Shown piece by piece: positions 1 through 7,197 of a stretch of 64,000 nucleotides of DNA (position 1 is the stretch's first letter; every line of letters starts with the position of its first letter). The notes under the pieces are model-generated. The model worked only from the letters and a program-made list of their open reading frames with translations, did not search any database and was not told the DNA's origin. Origin of the DNA: Pelagihabitans sp963710535. GTDB taxonomy: Bacteria; Bacteroidota; Bacteroidia; Flavobacteriales; Flavobacteriaceae. The stretch spans positions 558,001 to 622,000 of the forward strand of contig CAVQAW010000003.1 in assembly GCA_963710535.1 (NCBI GenBank). The letters run 5' to 3'. Made by a program: the position numbers and the translations under genes.

Positions 1-2
1 CA

Positions 3-734
3 GAAATCTTGGCGCTCCATATGCTCGAGCTGAACCAGGCCATTATTTCATCCTCGGAGGGTTTCCATCCTGAACAAACGGTGTTCCTGCTGAAAATGGC
101 GGAAAAGAGATTCAACGAATTTTTGAACAAACCCTACCTCAAGGGCATTACCGTGACCCCAATCATCAAACATTTCAAAGTGTTCAGCGAGGTCAACGAC
201 GTAGCCGAACAGCATGGTGCCGATCTAGTGGTTATGGGGTCTCATGGCAGCGATGGCCTGAAAGAGATATTCGTGGGATCCAATGCCGAGAAAGTGGTGC
301 GCAATGCAAACATTCCGGTACTTGTGATCAAAGAAGAGCTCAAAGAATTTAAAGTAGATCGTTTTGTGTTCGCAAGTGATTTCAAGGATGAGGGCATTGT
401 CGCTTTTCAAAAGGCCAAAGCCTTTGCCGAAATGTTGTCGGCAACACTCGACCTGGTCTATATCAATACCCCGGGAGATGATTTTCTGAGCACCAAGGAT
501 GCCTATGAACGCATCAATCATTTCTTGATGAAGGCCAAAGTCGGCAAGGAAGTTAAGATTTACAATGACTATACCGTGGAGAGCGGCATCCTGAACTACA
601 GCATGGCCAATGGTGCCGATGCCATAGGAATACCTACCCATGGAAGAAAGGGCCTTTCCCACTTTTTTATGGGCAGCATAGGTGAGGACATTGCCAATCA
701 CTCTAAAATTCCGGTGGTGACCTTTAAGATATAA
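3..734 (+). CDS. Universal stress protein, two UspA domains (5' end outside window)
   Basis: The reading frame is open from the left edge, and the first visible residues (E-I-L-A-L-H-M-L-E) look like the end of beta-strand 2 of a UspA domain, so the true start lies upstream. About 243 residues are visible. The first domain ends with the nucleotide-binding signature around GSHGSDGLKEIFVGSNAEKV (G-x2-G-x9-G-S). The second domain has the matching IPTHG...FFMGS signature. UspA proteins bind ATP or other ligands in the cytoplasm and are induced by growth arrest, hypoxia or redox stress. The gene converges with the Rrf2 regulator, and a bidirectional hairpin lies between them. A second member of the family is encoded at 27822-28724 under an FNR-type site. 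The promoter of this copy is not visible. Confidence 0.88.
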   Translation, partial: EILALHMLELNQAIISSSEGFHPEQTVFLLKMAEKRFNEFLNKPYLKGITVTPIIKHFKVFSEVNDVAEQHGADLVVMGSHGSDGLKEIFVGSNAEKVVRNANIPVLVIKEELKEFKVDRFVFASDFKDEGIVAFQKAKAFAEMLSATLDLVYINTPGDDFLSTKDAYERINHFLMKAKVGKEVKIYNDYTVESGILNYSMANGADAIGIPTHGRKGLSHFFMGSIGEDIANHSKIPVVTFKI

Positions 735-760
735 AACTACTGGCAAGAATAACATACTTC

Positions 761-797
761 AATAAGGGGATGGGTCATACCGCCCCTTATTTATTTT
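761..797. terminator. Bidirectional intrinsic terminator between usp and the Rrf2 gene
   Basis: A perfect 9-bp stem, AATAAGGGG (761-769) and CCCCTTATT (783-791), with a 13-nt loop is followed by a T-rich tract. The A/T arms give T-rich tails in both directions, as expected between convergent genes. Confidence 0.7.
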
Positions 798-842
798 AGC
801 AGGATTCCTTGACTTTTTGTCTCAGGGCGCCAAGCCTTTGGA

Positions 843-1274
843 TTATAGCGGTAAAAATGAGATGCCATTTTCAATGTCCGAAACCAAATCGGCCACCGTG
901 GTAGTCTCCAATCGCTGCAGGAAATTGGTCTTGGTATTGCCCAATAGCTTATGCATCGGACATGGATGATCCGCATTGCATTTCTCCAAACTGAGCATAC
1001 AGGAAGTCAACCGATCCTCCCCGTCAAGCACGTTGATGATGTCGATCAGATGCACCTTCAGGTTCTCCTCGCTTAAATAAAATCCGCCATGCGGACCCTT
1101 GGCCGAGGATACCAGCTGATGTCTGCTCAACTCCTGCAATAACTTGGACAAGTAGGCTCTTGGAACGTTGATGGGCTTCCCCAGGTCCTTGGCCCCAATT
1201 TTATGGTCGGCATTTGCATGTACGGCAAGATATAAGACCGCTTTTAAAGCGTATTTGGAAGAATTGGAAAGCAT
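843..1274 (-). CDS. Rrf2-family regulator, NsrR/IscR-like, probable Fe-S sensor
   Basis: This 143-residue protein has an N-terminal winged helix (residues 1-65, with the Rrf2 hallmark LLQELSRHQLVSSAKGPHGG) and a dimerisation helix. Three cysteines, C92, C99 and C105 (spacing C-x6-C-x5-C), sit where IscR and NsrR bind a [2Fe-2S] or [4Fe-4S] cluster. In NsrR this cluster senses nitric oxide. The gene is transcribed divergently from the nos operon, so a role in NO-responsive control of N2O reduction is likely but inferred. A -7 box reading TATATTTG on the minus strand (1291-1298) lies 17 bp before the ATG. The family assignment is firm; NsrR rather than another Rrf2 subtype is a guess from context and cysteines. 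Confidence 0.85.
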   Translation of the reverse strand: MLSNSSKYALKAVLYLAVHANADHKIGAKDLGKPINVPRAYLSKLLQELSRHQLVSSAKGPHGGFYLSEENLKVHLIDIINVLDGEDRLTSCMLSLEKCNADHPCPMHKLLGNTKTNFLQRLETTTVADLVSDIENGISFLPL

Positions 1275-1330
1275 GTTTCAATTGTACCCACAAATATAAA
1301 TAAATATTAAAAGACCTTTTTGTCTTTTAT

Positions 1331-1375
1331 TATGATAATTATCATATTTTTTTTTCTACCCCACACCTACTTTTG
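1331..1375 (+). promoter_or_regulatory. FNR-type site and promoter of the nos operon
   Basis: TGATAATTATCA (1333-1344) is the core of a 16-bp perfect palindrome (1331-1346). Its centre, 1338.5, is 33 bp upstream of the centre of a perfect -7 box TACTTTTG (1368-1375, consensus TAnnTTTG). This is class II activator geometry (site near -41.5). The same spacing recurs at three other sites in the window. The -33 element is replaced by the palindrome region. Confidence 0.75.
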
Positions 1376-1402
1376 GTTCAAAATTCAAAACAACCCATCA
1401 AA

Positions 1403-1906
1403 ATGAAAATGAACAACTACCATCTGTTGATCCTTTTTTCCGTGCTGCTCCTCGGCTGCGGTGAAAAGGAAACCAAAAAAGAAGGATTCAGTGTGGAAAG
1501 GCAAAAGACTGCCACCGAACAAAAGGTCGATGTTGTGGAAACCAACACGGTTAAGGCCTCGGAACGAATCGATCTATCCAACAAAGGCGTGGGACCGGTC
1601 AAATCGGTGACCTTGAATGCGGAAATCGATCAGGCCATGGCGGCCGAAGGGAAAACGGTGTACGATCAAATGTGCATGGCTTGCCATAGGATCGGCAAAA
1701 AGTTCATCGGCCCGGCACCGAACGGCATCCTCCAAAGGCGCAGTCCGGAATGGGTGATGAACATGATCTTGAATCCCGATACCATGGTTAAGGAAGACCC
1801 TTTGGCCAAGGAACTATTGGTGGAGTTCAATGGATCGCCGATGGCGAACCAAAATCTCACCGAAGCACAGGCCAGAGCAGTACTCGAATATTTTAGAACG
1901 CTTTAA
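1403..1906 (+). CDS. Monoheme c-type cytochrome lipoprotein of the nos operon
   Basis: The protein has 167 residues from the ATG at 1403. An in-frame TTG at 1373 is ruled out because it lies inside the -7 box. A signal peptide ends in a lipobox (LLLGC), so the protein should be lipidated and face the periplasm. A low-complexity linker leads to a cytochrome c domain with CMACH at about residues 91-95 as heme c site, and a distal methionine is likely in GSPMANQ (M147). It is the first gene after the nos promoter, followed after 11 bp by the fasciclin gene. The likely role, inferred from position, is electron delivery to NosZ, which needs a periplasmic donor. The family is clear; the partner is inferred. 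Confidence 0.85.
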   Translation: MKMNNYHLLILFSVLLLGCGEKETKKEGFSVERQKTATEQKVDVVETNTVKASERIDLSNKGVGPVKSVTLNAEIDQAMAAEGKTVYDQMCMACHRIGKKFIGPAPNGILQRRSPEWVMNMILNPDTMVKEDPLAKELLVEFNGSPMANQNLTEAQARAVLEYFRTL

Positions 1907-1917
1907 AAACCAACCAC

Positions 1918-2502
1918 ATGAAAACAACCAACAAAATCAATATTCTATTGGGCGCGGCTTGCCTCATGGTAATCTCGGTCAGCTGTAAAAACGAAACCAA
2001 AACAGGCGCGGCCGATGCCGCATCATCAGAAGCCGTAACAGAGGAAACCCACAAACAGGGGCAAGCTTTTATCGAAGATGACGTATCCAAGCCCACTGTC
2101 CTTTCCATCGCTATATCCTCTCCCGATCATACTACTTTGGTCGCCGCTGTACAGGCCGCCGAATTGGAGAACGTGCTGGTAAATACCGGCCCTTTGATGG
2201 TCTTTGCCCCTACCAACGAGGCATTCGATGCCTTGCCCGAAGGAACGGTGGAAAATCTTTTGAAACCTGAAAACAAGGAAGCGCTGGCCAATATCCTGAA
2301 GCATCACGTAACGCCTGGGAACTATAGCAAGGAATTTTTGAAGAAATTTAAAAAACTGGGACAGGCCGACAACCAAAATACCACCGTCGAAGTCATTGGT
2401 GACGATGTTTTTGTCGGAGGTGCCAAAATCATTGCAAGTATCCCCGCAGGAAATGGCATAGTGCATGTCGTTGACAAGGTCATCCTGCCCCCATCCCAAT
2501 AA
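1918..2502 (+). CDS. Fasciclin (FAS1) domain lipoprotein in the nos operon
   Basis: This 194-residue protein has a signal peptide with lipobox (VISVSC), a short Thr/Ala/Glu-rich linker and one complete FAS1 domain (about residues 55-192). The FAS1 hallmarks are the TTLVAAVQAA...VFAPTNEAFDALP segment, the ILKHHVTPG segment and the C-terminal GIVHVVDKVILP strand. FAS1 domains mediate adhesion or protein-protein contacts in the envelope and have no known catalytic activity. It sits between the cytochrome gene and nosZ, in the same direction with short gaps, so it is co-transcribed with them. A scaffolding or docking role for the N2O-reducing complex is conceivable but not shown by sequence. Confidence 0.87.
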   Translation: MKTTNKINILLGAACLMVISVSCKNETKTGAADAASSEAVTEETHKQGQAFIEDDVSKPTVLSIAISSPDHTTLVAAVQAAELENVLVNTGPLMVFAPTNEAFDALPEGTVENLLKPENKEALANILKHHVTPGNYSKEFLKKFKKLGQADNQNTTVEVIGDDVFVGGAKIIASIPAGNGIVHVVDKVILPPSQ

Positions 2503-2537
2503 AAGTAATAACCACTGAAAATAATAAAATCAAACAA

Positions 2538-4487
2538 ATGAAAAAGCTACGTTACATATTATTTACCTGTATAGGCCTGAGCCTTGTAGGTTGCCAACCT
2601 AAAAGTAAGACCACAAATGGGGCATTGTCTTCCAATGCCGCGGAGCGGGTGTATGTGGCCCCGGGGGAACACGATGAATTTTACGCCTTTATCTCCGGTG
2701 GCTTTAGTGGACAATTATCGGTCTACGGACTCCCCTCTGGAAGACTTTTTAAAGTAATACCAGTTTTTTCGCAAGATCCGGAAAAAGCATGGGGATATAA
2801 TGAAGAGACCAAACCGATGTTGAACACCTCTTACGGTTTTGTTCCATGGGATGATGCGCACCACCCCGACATCTCTCAGACCGCCGGGGAATTGGATGGC
2901 CGTTATGTATTTATCAACGGGAACAATACCCCGCGGATCGCAAAGATTGACCTCAGTGTTTTCGAAACCACAGAAATCCTTGAAATCCCCAATAGTGCAG
3001 GAAACCACAGTTCCTCATTTGTTACCGAAAATACGGAATATGTTGTTGCGGGTACCAGGTTTTCGGTTCCGATACCCCAAAAAGACATGCCTATTAAAGA
3101 TTACAAAGGCAACTTCAAGGGCGCACTTTCCTTTATAAGTGTAGATCCAGAGGATGGAAGAATGGATATTAAGTTTCAATTGTTGATGCCCGGATTTGAT
3201 TATGATTTGTCGCATCCAGGTAGGGGAGCATCACACGGATGGTTCTTCTTTACGACTTACAATACCGAGGAGGCGAATACCCTTCTGGAAGTCAATGCCT
3301 CGCAAAATGACAAGGATTTTATCGCGGCCGTCAACTGGAAAAAAATAGAGGAATATGTGAATGGTGGCGGCGGCACCAAAATGCCGGCCAACTATGCCCA
3401 TAATGTGTATAATGATGATACGCATTCGGCCACTTCCACTATGATGAAAGAGGTATTGGTGGTGAATCCGGTCGATGTTCCTGGAGCCGTATATTTCCTC
3501 CCAACGCCTAAATCGCCCCATGGTTGCGATGTAGACCCAACCGGAGAATATATCGTAGGAAACGGAAAATTGTCGGCAGATCTAACCGTACATTCCTTTA
3601 CCAAGATGTTGGCCGCCATTGAAGGCAAAAAATTCGACGGAGAAGCCTACGGCATCCCCATCTTGAAATTCGAGGATGTTCTTGCAGGTACCGTAAAAAG
3701 TGGAGGTTTAGGACCACTTCATACCGAATTTGACGAAAAAGGAAACGCCTATACCACCTTCTTTATCTCTTCTGAAGTGGTCAAATGGAATGTGGGCAGT
3801 TGGGAAGTCATCGATCGACAGCCCTGTTATTATTCGGTCGGCCATTTGATGATTCCGGGAGGAAATTCAAGAAAACCGTTTGGCAAATACGTCGTGGCCA
3901 TGAACAAGATCACCAAAGACCGTTATTTGCCCACGGGTCCCGAGGTCACCCAATCGGCTCAGCTATATGATATTACCGGCGAAAAAATGGAGCTCCTTTT
4001 AGATTTTCCCACCATTGGAGAGCCCCATTACGCAGCGGGCATACCAGCCGAAAAACTCACGGCCAGGTCCAGGAAAATCTTTGAACTAGGGGATAATAGA
4101 CATCCCTATGCCACGACTTCCGATGCCAATGTGAAGGTTGAACGCGATGGGAACGAAGTGCACATTTATATGACGATGATCCGAAGTCACTTCAATCCTG
4201 ATAACATTGAGGGTGTCAAAGTAGGCGACAAGGTCTATTTTCATGTCACCAACTTGGAACAGGATTATGATGTGCCCCACGGAGTCAGTATTATTGGCGC
4301 CAATACTTCGGAACTTTTGATCATGCCGGGGCAAACCGAAACCTTTGTATGGGAGCCCAAGCAGGTTGGGGTATGGCCATTTTATTGCACCGATTTTTGT
4401 TCCGCACTCCATCAGGAAATGCAAGGGTACGTAAGGGTTTCCCCTGCTGGCTCGAACACAGATCTTACATGGACTTTGGGCGATTGA
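2538..4487 (+). CDS. nosZ: Nitrous oxide reductase, clade II (Sec-exported, predicted lipoprotein)
   Basis: The protein has 649 residues and reduces N2O to N2 in the periplasm. The N-terminus is a Sec-type signal with lipobox LVGC and lacks the twin-arginine motif of clade I enzymes. The seven-bladed beta-propeller carries the His residues for the CuZ cluster, for example in DDAHHPDIS, YAHNVYNDDTHSAT, SPHGCDVDP and GLGPLHTEFD. The C-terminal cupredoxin holds the CuA centre: H581, then C617-x3-C621-x3-H625-x2-M628. Length and motifs indicate an intact enzyme. It lies downstream of the cytochrome and fasciclin genes and upstream of the maturation genes. A lipidated NosZ would be anchored to a membrane rather than freely soluble. 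Confidence 0.97.
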   Translation: MKKLRYILFTCIGLSLVGCQPKSKTTNGALSSNAAERVYVAPGEHDEFYAFISGGFSGQLSVYGLPSGRLFKVIPVFSQDPEKAWGYNEETKPMLNTSYGFVPWDDAHHPDISQTAGELDGRYVFINGNNTPRIAKIDLSVFETTEILEIPNSAGNHSSSFVTENTEYVVAGTRFSVPIPQKDMPIKDYKGNFKGALSFISVDPEDGRMDIKFQLLMPGFDYDLSHPGRGASHGWFFFTTYNTEEANTLLEVNASQNDKDFIAAVNWKKIEEYVNGGGGTKMPANYAHNVYNDDTHSATSTMMKEVLVVNPVDVPGAVYFLPTPKSPHGCDVDPTGEYIVGNGKLSADLTVHSFTKMLAAIEGKKFDGEAYGIPILKFEDVLAGTVKSGGLGPLHTEFDEKGNAYTTFFISSEVVKWNVGSWEVIDRQPCYYSVGHLMIPGGNSRKPFGKYVVAMNKITKDRYLPTGPEVTQSAQLYDITGEKMELLLDFPTIGEPHYAAGIPAEKLTARSRKIFELGDNRHPYATTSDANVKVERDGNEVHIYMTMIRSHFNPDNIEGVKVGDKVYFHVTNLEQDYDVPHGVSIIGANTSELLIMPGQTETFVWEPKQVGVWPFYCTDFCSALHQEMQGYVRVSPAGSNTDLTWTLGD

Positions 4488-4520
4488 TTCAATCCTTGAA
4501 GTGTACTTTTTTCGAACTAA

Positions 4521-4555
4521 AAGCGGGTTGTGTTCCCAGACCTTCCCGCTTTTTA
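4521..4555 (+). terminator. Hairpin with T-run downstream of nosZ (partial terminator or processing site)
   Basis: AAGCGGG (4521-4527) pairs with CCCGCTT (4545-4551), followed by TTTT. It lies 34 bp after the nosZ stop and before the next operon gene. It could attenuate transcription so that nosZ is made in excess over its assembly factors, or it could stabilise the nosZ mRNA 3' end. Confidence 0.5.
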
Positions 4556-4577
4556 ATCAAACATTAATCGCTATACG

Positions 4578-5186
4578 ATGAAGAAATCACGGATCATCAT
4601 GTTTTTGGGTGCTTTGTTGCCATTGTTGCTATTCGTTTTTCCCCTTTGGAACATTACCTTGGAAGCACCTCAATATCCAATACCTCTAGGGATGGACATT
4701 TATATCAATGACTTTGCGGATGCCAATCCCCATGACATCAAGAATATCAACCTGATGAACCATTACGTGGGCATGAAGTTTATTCCCGAAGCCATTCCGG
4801 AATTCAAGATATTTCCGATAGGTATCATCACCACGACCATCATCGGGCTGATCATCGCCCTTAAGGCCAATCATAAATGGTTCCTTTATTGGTTTATTTT
4901 GATGGTGGTCCTAAGTGCCGCCGGTTTGTACGACTTTTATCTGTGGGAGCACGATTATGGACATGACCTTGACCCAAAGGCAATCATGAAATTTACCAAC
5001 CCCGATGGATCGGTAATGGGTTTTCAACCCCCCTTGTTCGGTACAAAAGACATCCTGAACTTTAAGGCGCATTCCTACCCCCAACCCGGGGCCTATTGTT
5101 TGGCATTGGGAATGGGCCTTGGTTTTGTTGCCTACTGGGTCGGGAAAAACGAAAAAAAGAAGATAAACTCTAAGGTTGCAGCATGA
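4578..5186 (+). CDS. Polytopic membrane protein between nosZ and nosL, function unknown
   Basis: This 202-residue protein has about four hydrophobic segments (near residues 7-25, 77-97, 101-122 and 172-190) and a large extracytoplasmic loop after the first. Residues 40-75 include DIYINDFADANPHDIKNINL and NHYVGMKF, and a second loop has LWEHDYGHDLDP. The His, Met and Asp residues in these loops would suit metal contact, but no known motif is certain. Clade II nos clusters often carry an uncharacterised membrane protein gene (nosB) directly after nosZ; position and topology fit that idea, but I cannot confirm homology by eye. The end overlaps nosL by 4 bp, so the two are translationally coupled. 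Confidence 0.8.
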   Translation: MKKSRIIMFLGALLPLLLFVFPLWNITLEAPQYPIPLGMDIYINDFADANPHDIKNINLMNHYVGMKFIPEAIPEFKIFPIGIITTTIIGLIIALKANHKWFLYWFILMVVLSAAGLYDFYLWEHDYGHDLDPKAIMKFTNPDGSVMGFQPPLFGTKDILNFKAHSYPQPGAYCLALGMGLGFVAYWVGKNEKKKINSKVAA

Positions 5187-5620
5187 AATCCGTAATGTAT
5201 TATGTAATGTCCATCGCCTTGTTGTGCACTTCCATCTCCTGTAAGGTGGCTCCGGAACCCATCGCCTATGGTACCGACGGATGTCATTTCTGCAGTATGA
5301 CCATCGTTGACCAACAACATGCCGCAGAATTTGTCACCAAAAAAGGGAAAGTGCATAAGTTCGACTCGATCGAATGCATGATGAACCAGCTTAAAGAGGA
5401 AGAGGGGTCCCAAATTGCGCTATTTATGGTGGCCGATTATAATGATCCCGGGGTATTGGTCGATGCGAAGCATTCGACCTTCCTCATCAGCAATGCCATT
5501 CCCAGTCCCATGGGGGGATTCCTTTCCGCTTTTTCCAACAAAGAAGAAGCCGTGATGGCCGAAACCGGGCATCCCGGTGAACTGTTCAGCTGGGACGAGC
5601 TGCAGGAACGGTTTAAATAA
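5183..5620 (+). CDS. nosL: NosL, copper-binding lipoprotein for NosZ maturation
   Basis: The 145-residue protein has a signal peptide with lipobox SISC (C20). It has the NosL core: a C34-x2-C37-x-M39 motif (DGCHFCSM), then the FDSIECMM segment (C65, M66, M67) and the ALFMVADYNDPG and SPMGGFLSAF segments. NosL is a periplasmic Cu(I) chaperone that supplies copper for the CuZ site. It overlaps the upstream membrane protein gene by 4 bp and is followed by the cupin and nosD. Confidence 0.93.
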   Translation: MKSVMYYVMSIALLCTSISCKVAPEPIAYGTDGCHFCSMTIVDQQHAAEFVTKKGKVHKFDSIECMMNQLKEEEGSQIALFMVADYNDPGVLVDAKHSTFLISNAIPSPMGGFLSAFSNKEEAVMAETGHPGELFSWDELQERFK

Positions 5621-5664
5621 ACAGCAGCAGTGTATTAATTCATAGCTTTATCCAAGACACGACT

Positions 5665-5958
5665 ATGTACGAAATCGACGACCGATTCAAGGAACAACCA
5701 TACCAGTCACTAAAGGTTTTGAAAATGGCAAAGACAGATGCCTACGAAATCTTGGGCATCACGCTTGAAAAAGGGGGCATTTTTCCGGAACATAGCTCCC
5801 CTACCGAAGCCCAATTGATCGTTTTGGAAGGTGATATCAACTTTCATATCGATCAAAAAAAATTCCACCTCAAAACACAGCAGCATTTCAACTTTCCCAA
5901 GGAAACAGCCCATTGGGTTGAAGCCCTTTCCAATAGCAAATTCATAATCATCCGTTAA
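5665..5958 (+). CDS. Small single-domain cupin-like protein in the nos operon
   Basis: This 97-residue protein has no signal peptide and is predicted to be cytoplasmic. The pattern GIFPEHSSPTEAQLIVLEGDINFHIDQ, then a turn and FNFPKETAHWVEA, matches the two conserved motifs of a minimal cupin barrel. H and E residues are in the usual metal-ligand places, although the first motif keeps only one clear His. Its stop shares one base with the nosD start, so it is part of the operon. Its substrate or ligand cannot be told. A role as a metal or small-molecule sensor is speculation. Confidence 0.75.
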   Translation: MYEIDDRFKEQPYQSLKVLKMAKTDAYEILGITLEKGGIFPEHSSPTEAQLIVLEGDINFHIDQKKFHLKTQQHFNFPKETAHWVEALSNSKFIIIR

Positions 5959-6968
5959 TGGGGAGACCTCGCTTACTTCTTTTGATAGGAACGATCTTGA
6001 TGGGAAATGCCCTTTGGGGCAATATTATTGAAGTCTGCCCCAGTTGTCCCATTAAATCGATAAAAGAAGGCGTTGCCGCTGCTTCGGCCTACGACACCGT
6101 ATTGATTAAAAAGGGGGTCTATAAAGAATTCAACATCCTCTTGGATAAGCCCTTGACCTTGTTGGGCGAGGACCTACCCGTGGTCGATGGGGAAGACCAG
6201 GGAGAGATAATCACCATCATTTCGGACCATGTAACGGTGGATGGATTAAGAATCATCAATGTAGGTACCAGTTATACCACAGATTTTGCGGCGATACGGG
6301 TCATCAAAAGCAAGGATTTTTTAATTCAGAACATGGTATTGGAAAGACTATTCTTTGGCATATATCTGGAAAAAGCTCAGCAAGGCCGGGTATACCATAA
6401 CCAAATTTTAGGGGATGCGGAAGAGGAGTTCAATTCAGGCAATGGCATTCAATTGTGGTACTGCCAAAATATCGAAGTGGTTCAAAATACGGTTCAAAAG
6501 GTGAGGGACGGAATCTACCTTGAATTCTCCGACAATATCAACATTATAAACAACACCAGTACCAAGAATGTGCGCTACGGGCTACACTTCATGTTCTCCA
6601 ATAACGATGTTTACGAGAACAACTCTTTTGAAAACAACGGTTCGGGCGTGGCCGTCATGTTCTCGAAAAACATAAAAATGCGCAACAACAACTTCAGGAA
6701 AAACTGGGGCACCAACTCTTATGGCCTACTATTAAAAGAGATCAACGATGCGGAAATCGTCGGGAATTCTTTTGAGGAAAACAGCGTCGGTATTACCATC
6801 GAAGGATCAAACCGTGTTCATTATACCAACAACGATTTCATCAACAATGGTTGGGCCATAAAGGTAAGGGGTGCCTGCTATGAAAACGTTTTCAGAAACA
6901 ACAATTTTTTGTACAACTCCTTCGACCTGTCATATAACAGCAAGCTGAACGACAATGTTGTTCGATGA
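5958..6968 (+). CDS. nosD: NosD, periplasmic beta-helix maturation protein (N-terminal part; frameshifted)
   Basis: The frame of 336 residues has a signal peptide (about residues 1-21) followed by a right-handed beta-helix of CASH type, shown by repeated N-N-x-F/I and N-x-I-x2-N runs. NosD works with NosF and NosY in assembling the CuZ cluster of NosZ. The frame ends early at a TGA (6966-6968), just after LNDNVV. The family's expected continuation (N-V-F-D-x-N-F-W-S-G-Y) is present in the next frame, starting at 6961. Removing one base, the G at 6960, restores a single protein of about 412 codons, the usual NosD length. It is either a sequencing error, a recent +1 mutation or a recoding site. 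Confidence 0.85.
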   Translation: MGRPRLLLLIGTILMGNALWGNIIEVCPSCPIKSIKEGVAAASAYDTVLIKKGVYKEFNILLDKPLTLLGEDLPVVDGEDQGEIITIISDHVTVDGLRIINVGTSYTTDFAAIRVIKSKDFLIQNMVLERLFFGIYLEKAQQGRVYHNQILGDAEEEFNSGNGIQLWYCQNIEVVQNTVQKVRDGIYLEFSDNINIINNTSTKNVRYGLHFMFSNNDVYENNSFENNGSGVAVMFSKNIKMRNNNFRKNWGTNSYGLLLKEINDAEIVGNSFEENSVGITIEGSNRVHYTNNDFINNGWAIKVRGACYENVFRNNNFLYNSFDLSYNSKLNDNVVR

Positions 6969-7197
6969 AAATTTTTGGAGCGGTTATACCGGCTACGACC
7001 TGGATAAAAACGGTATTGGGGATGTGCCTTATCGCCCCGTGAAATTGTTTTCCTATATTGTGAACCGTACTCCGGAAACCATCATCCTGCTCAGAAGTCT
7101 CTTTATGGATATTATAGATTTTTCAGAAAAGGTCTCCCCGGTATTTACCCCTGACAAACTGTTCGATGCCAACCCGCTCATGAAAAGGCTCCTATGA
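6955..7197 (+). CDS. nosD: NosD C-terminal part, in the +1 frame
   Basis: The 80-residue frame carries the conserved NosD C-terminus: FDENFWSGYTGYDLDKNGIG, then the DVPYRP motif and the tail with SLFMDIIDFSEKVSPVF. An ATG at 6955 overlaps the end of the upstream frame by 14 bp (ATG...TGA), so separate translation by coupling is possible. However, this piece has no signal peptide and would not reach the periplasm alone. Its stop overlaps nosF by 4 bp. The conserved sequence on both sides suggests the break is recent, artefactual or bypassed during translation. Confidence 0.8.
   Translation: MLFDENFWSGYTGYDLDKNGIGDVPYRPVKLFSYIVNRTPETIILLRSLFMDIIDFSEKVSPVFTPDKLFDANPLMKRLL

Noticed and set aside
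6955..6968. Programmed +1 frameshift in nosD as in prfB
   Set aside because: No slippery CUU-UGA-like codon pair or upstream Shine-Dalgarno stimulus; an error or mutation is simpler, so recoding is only mentioned as a possibility.
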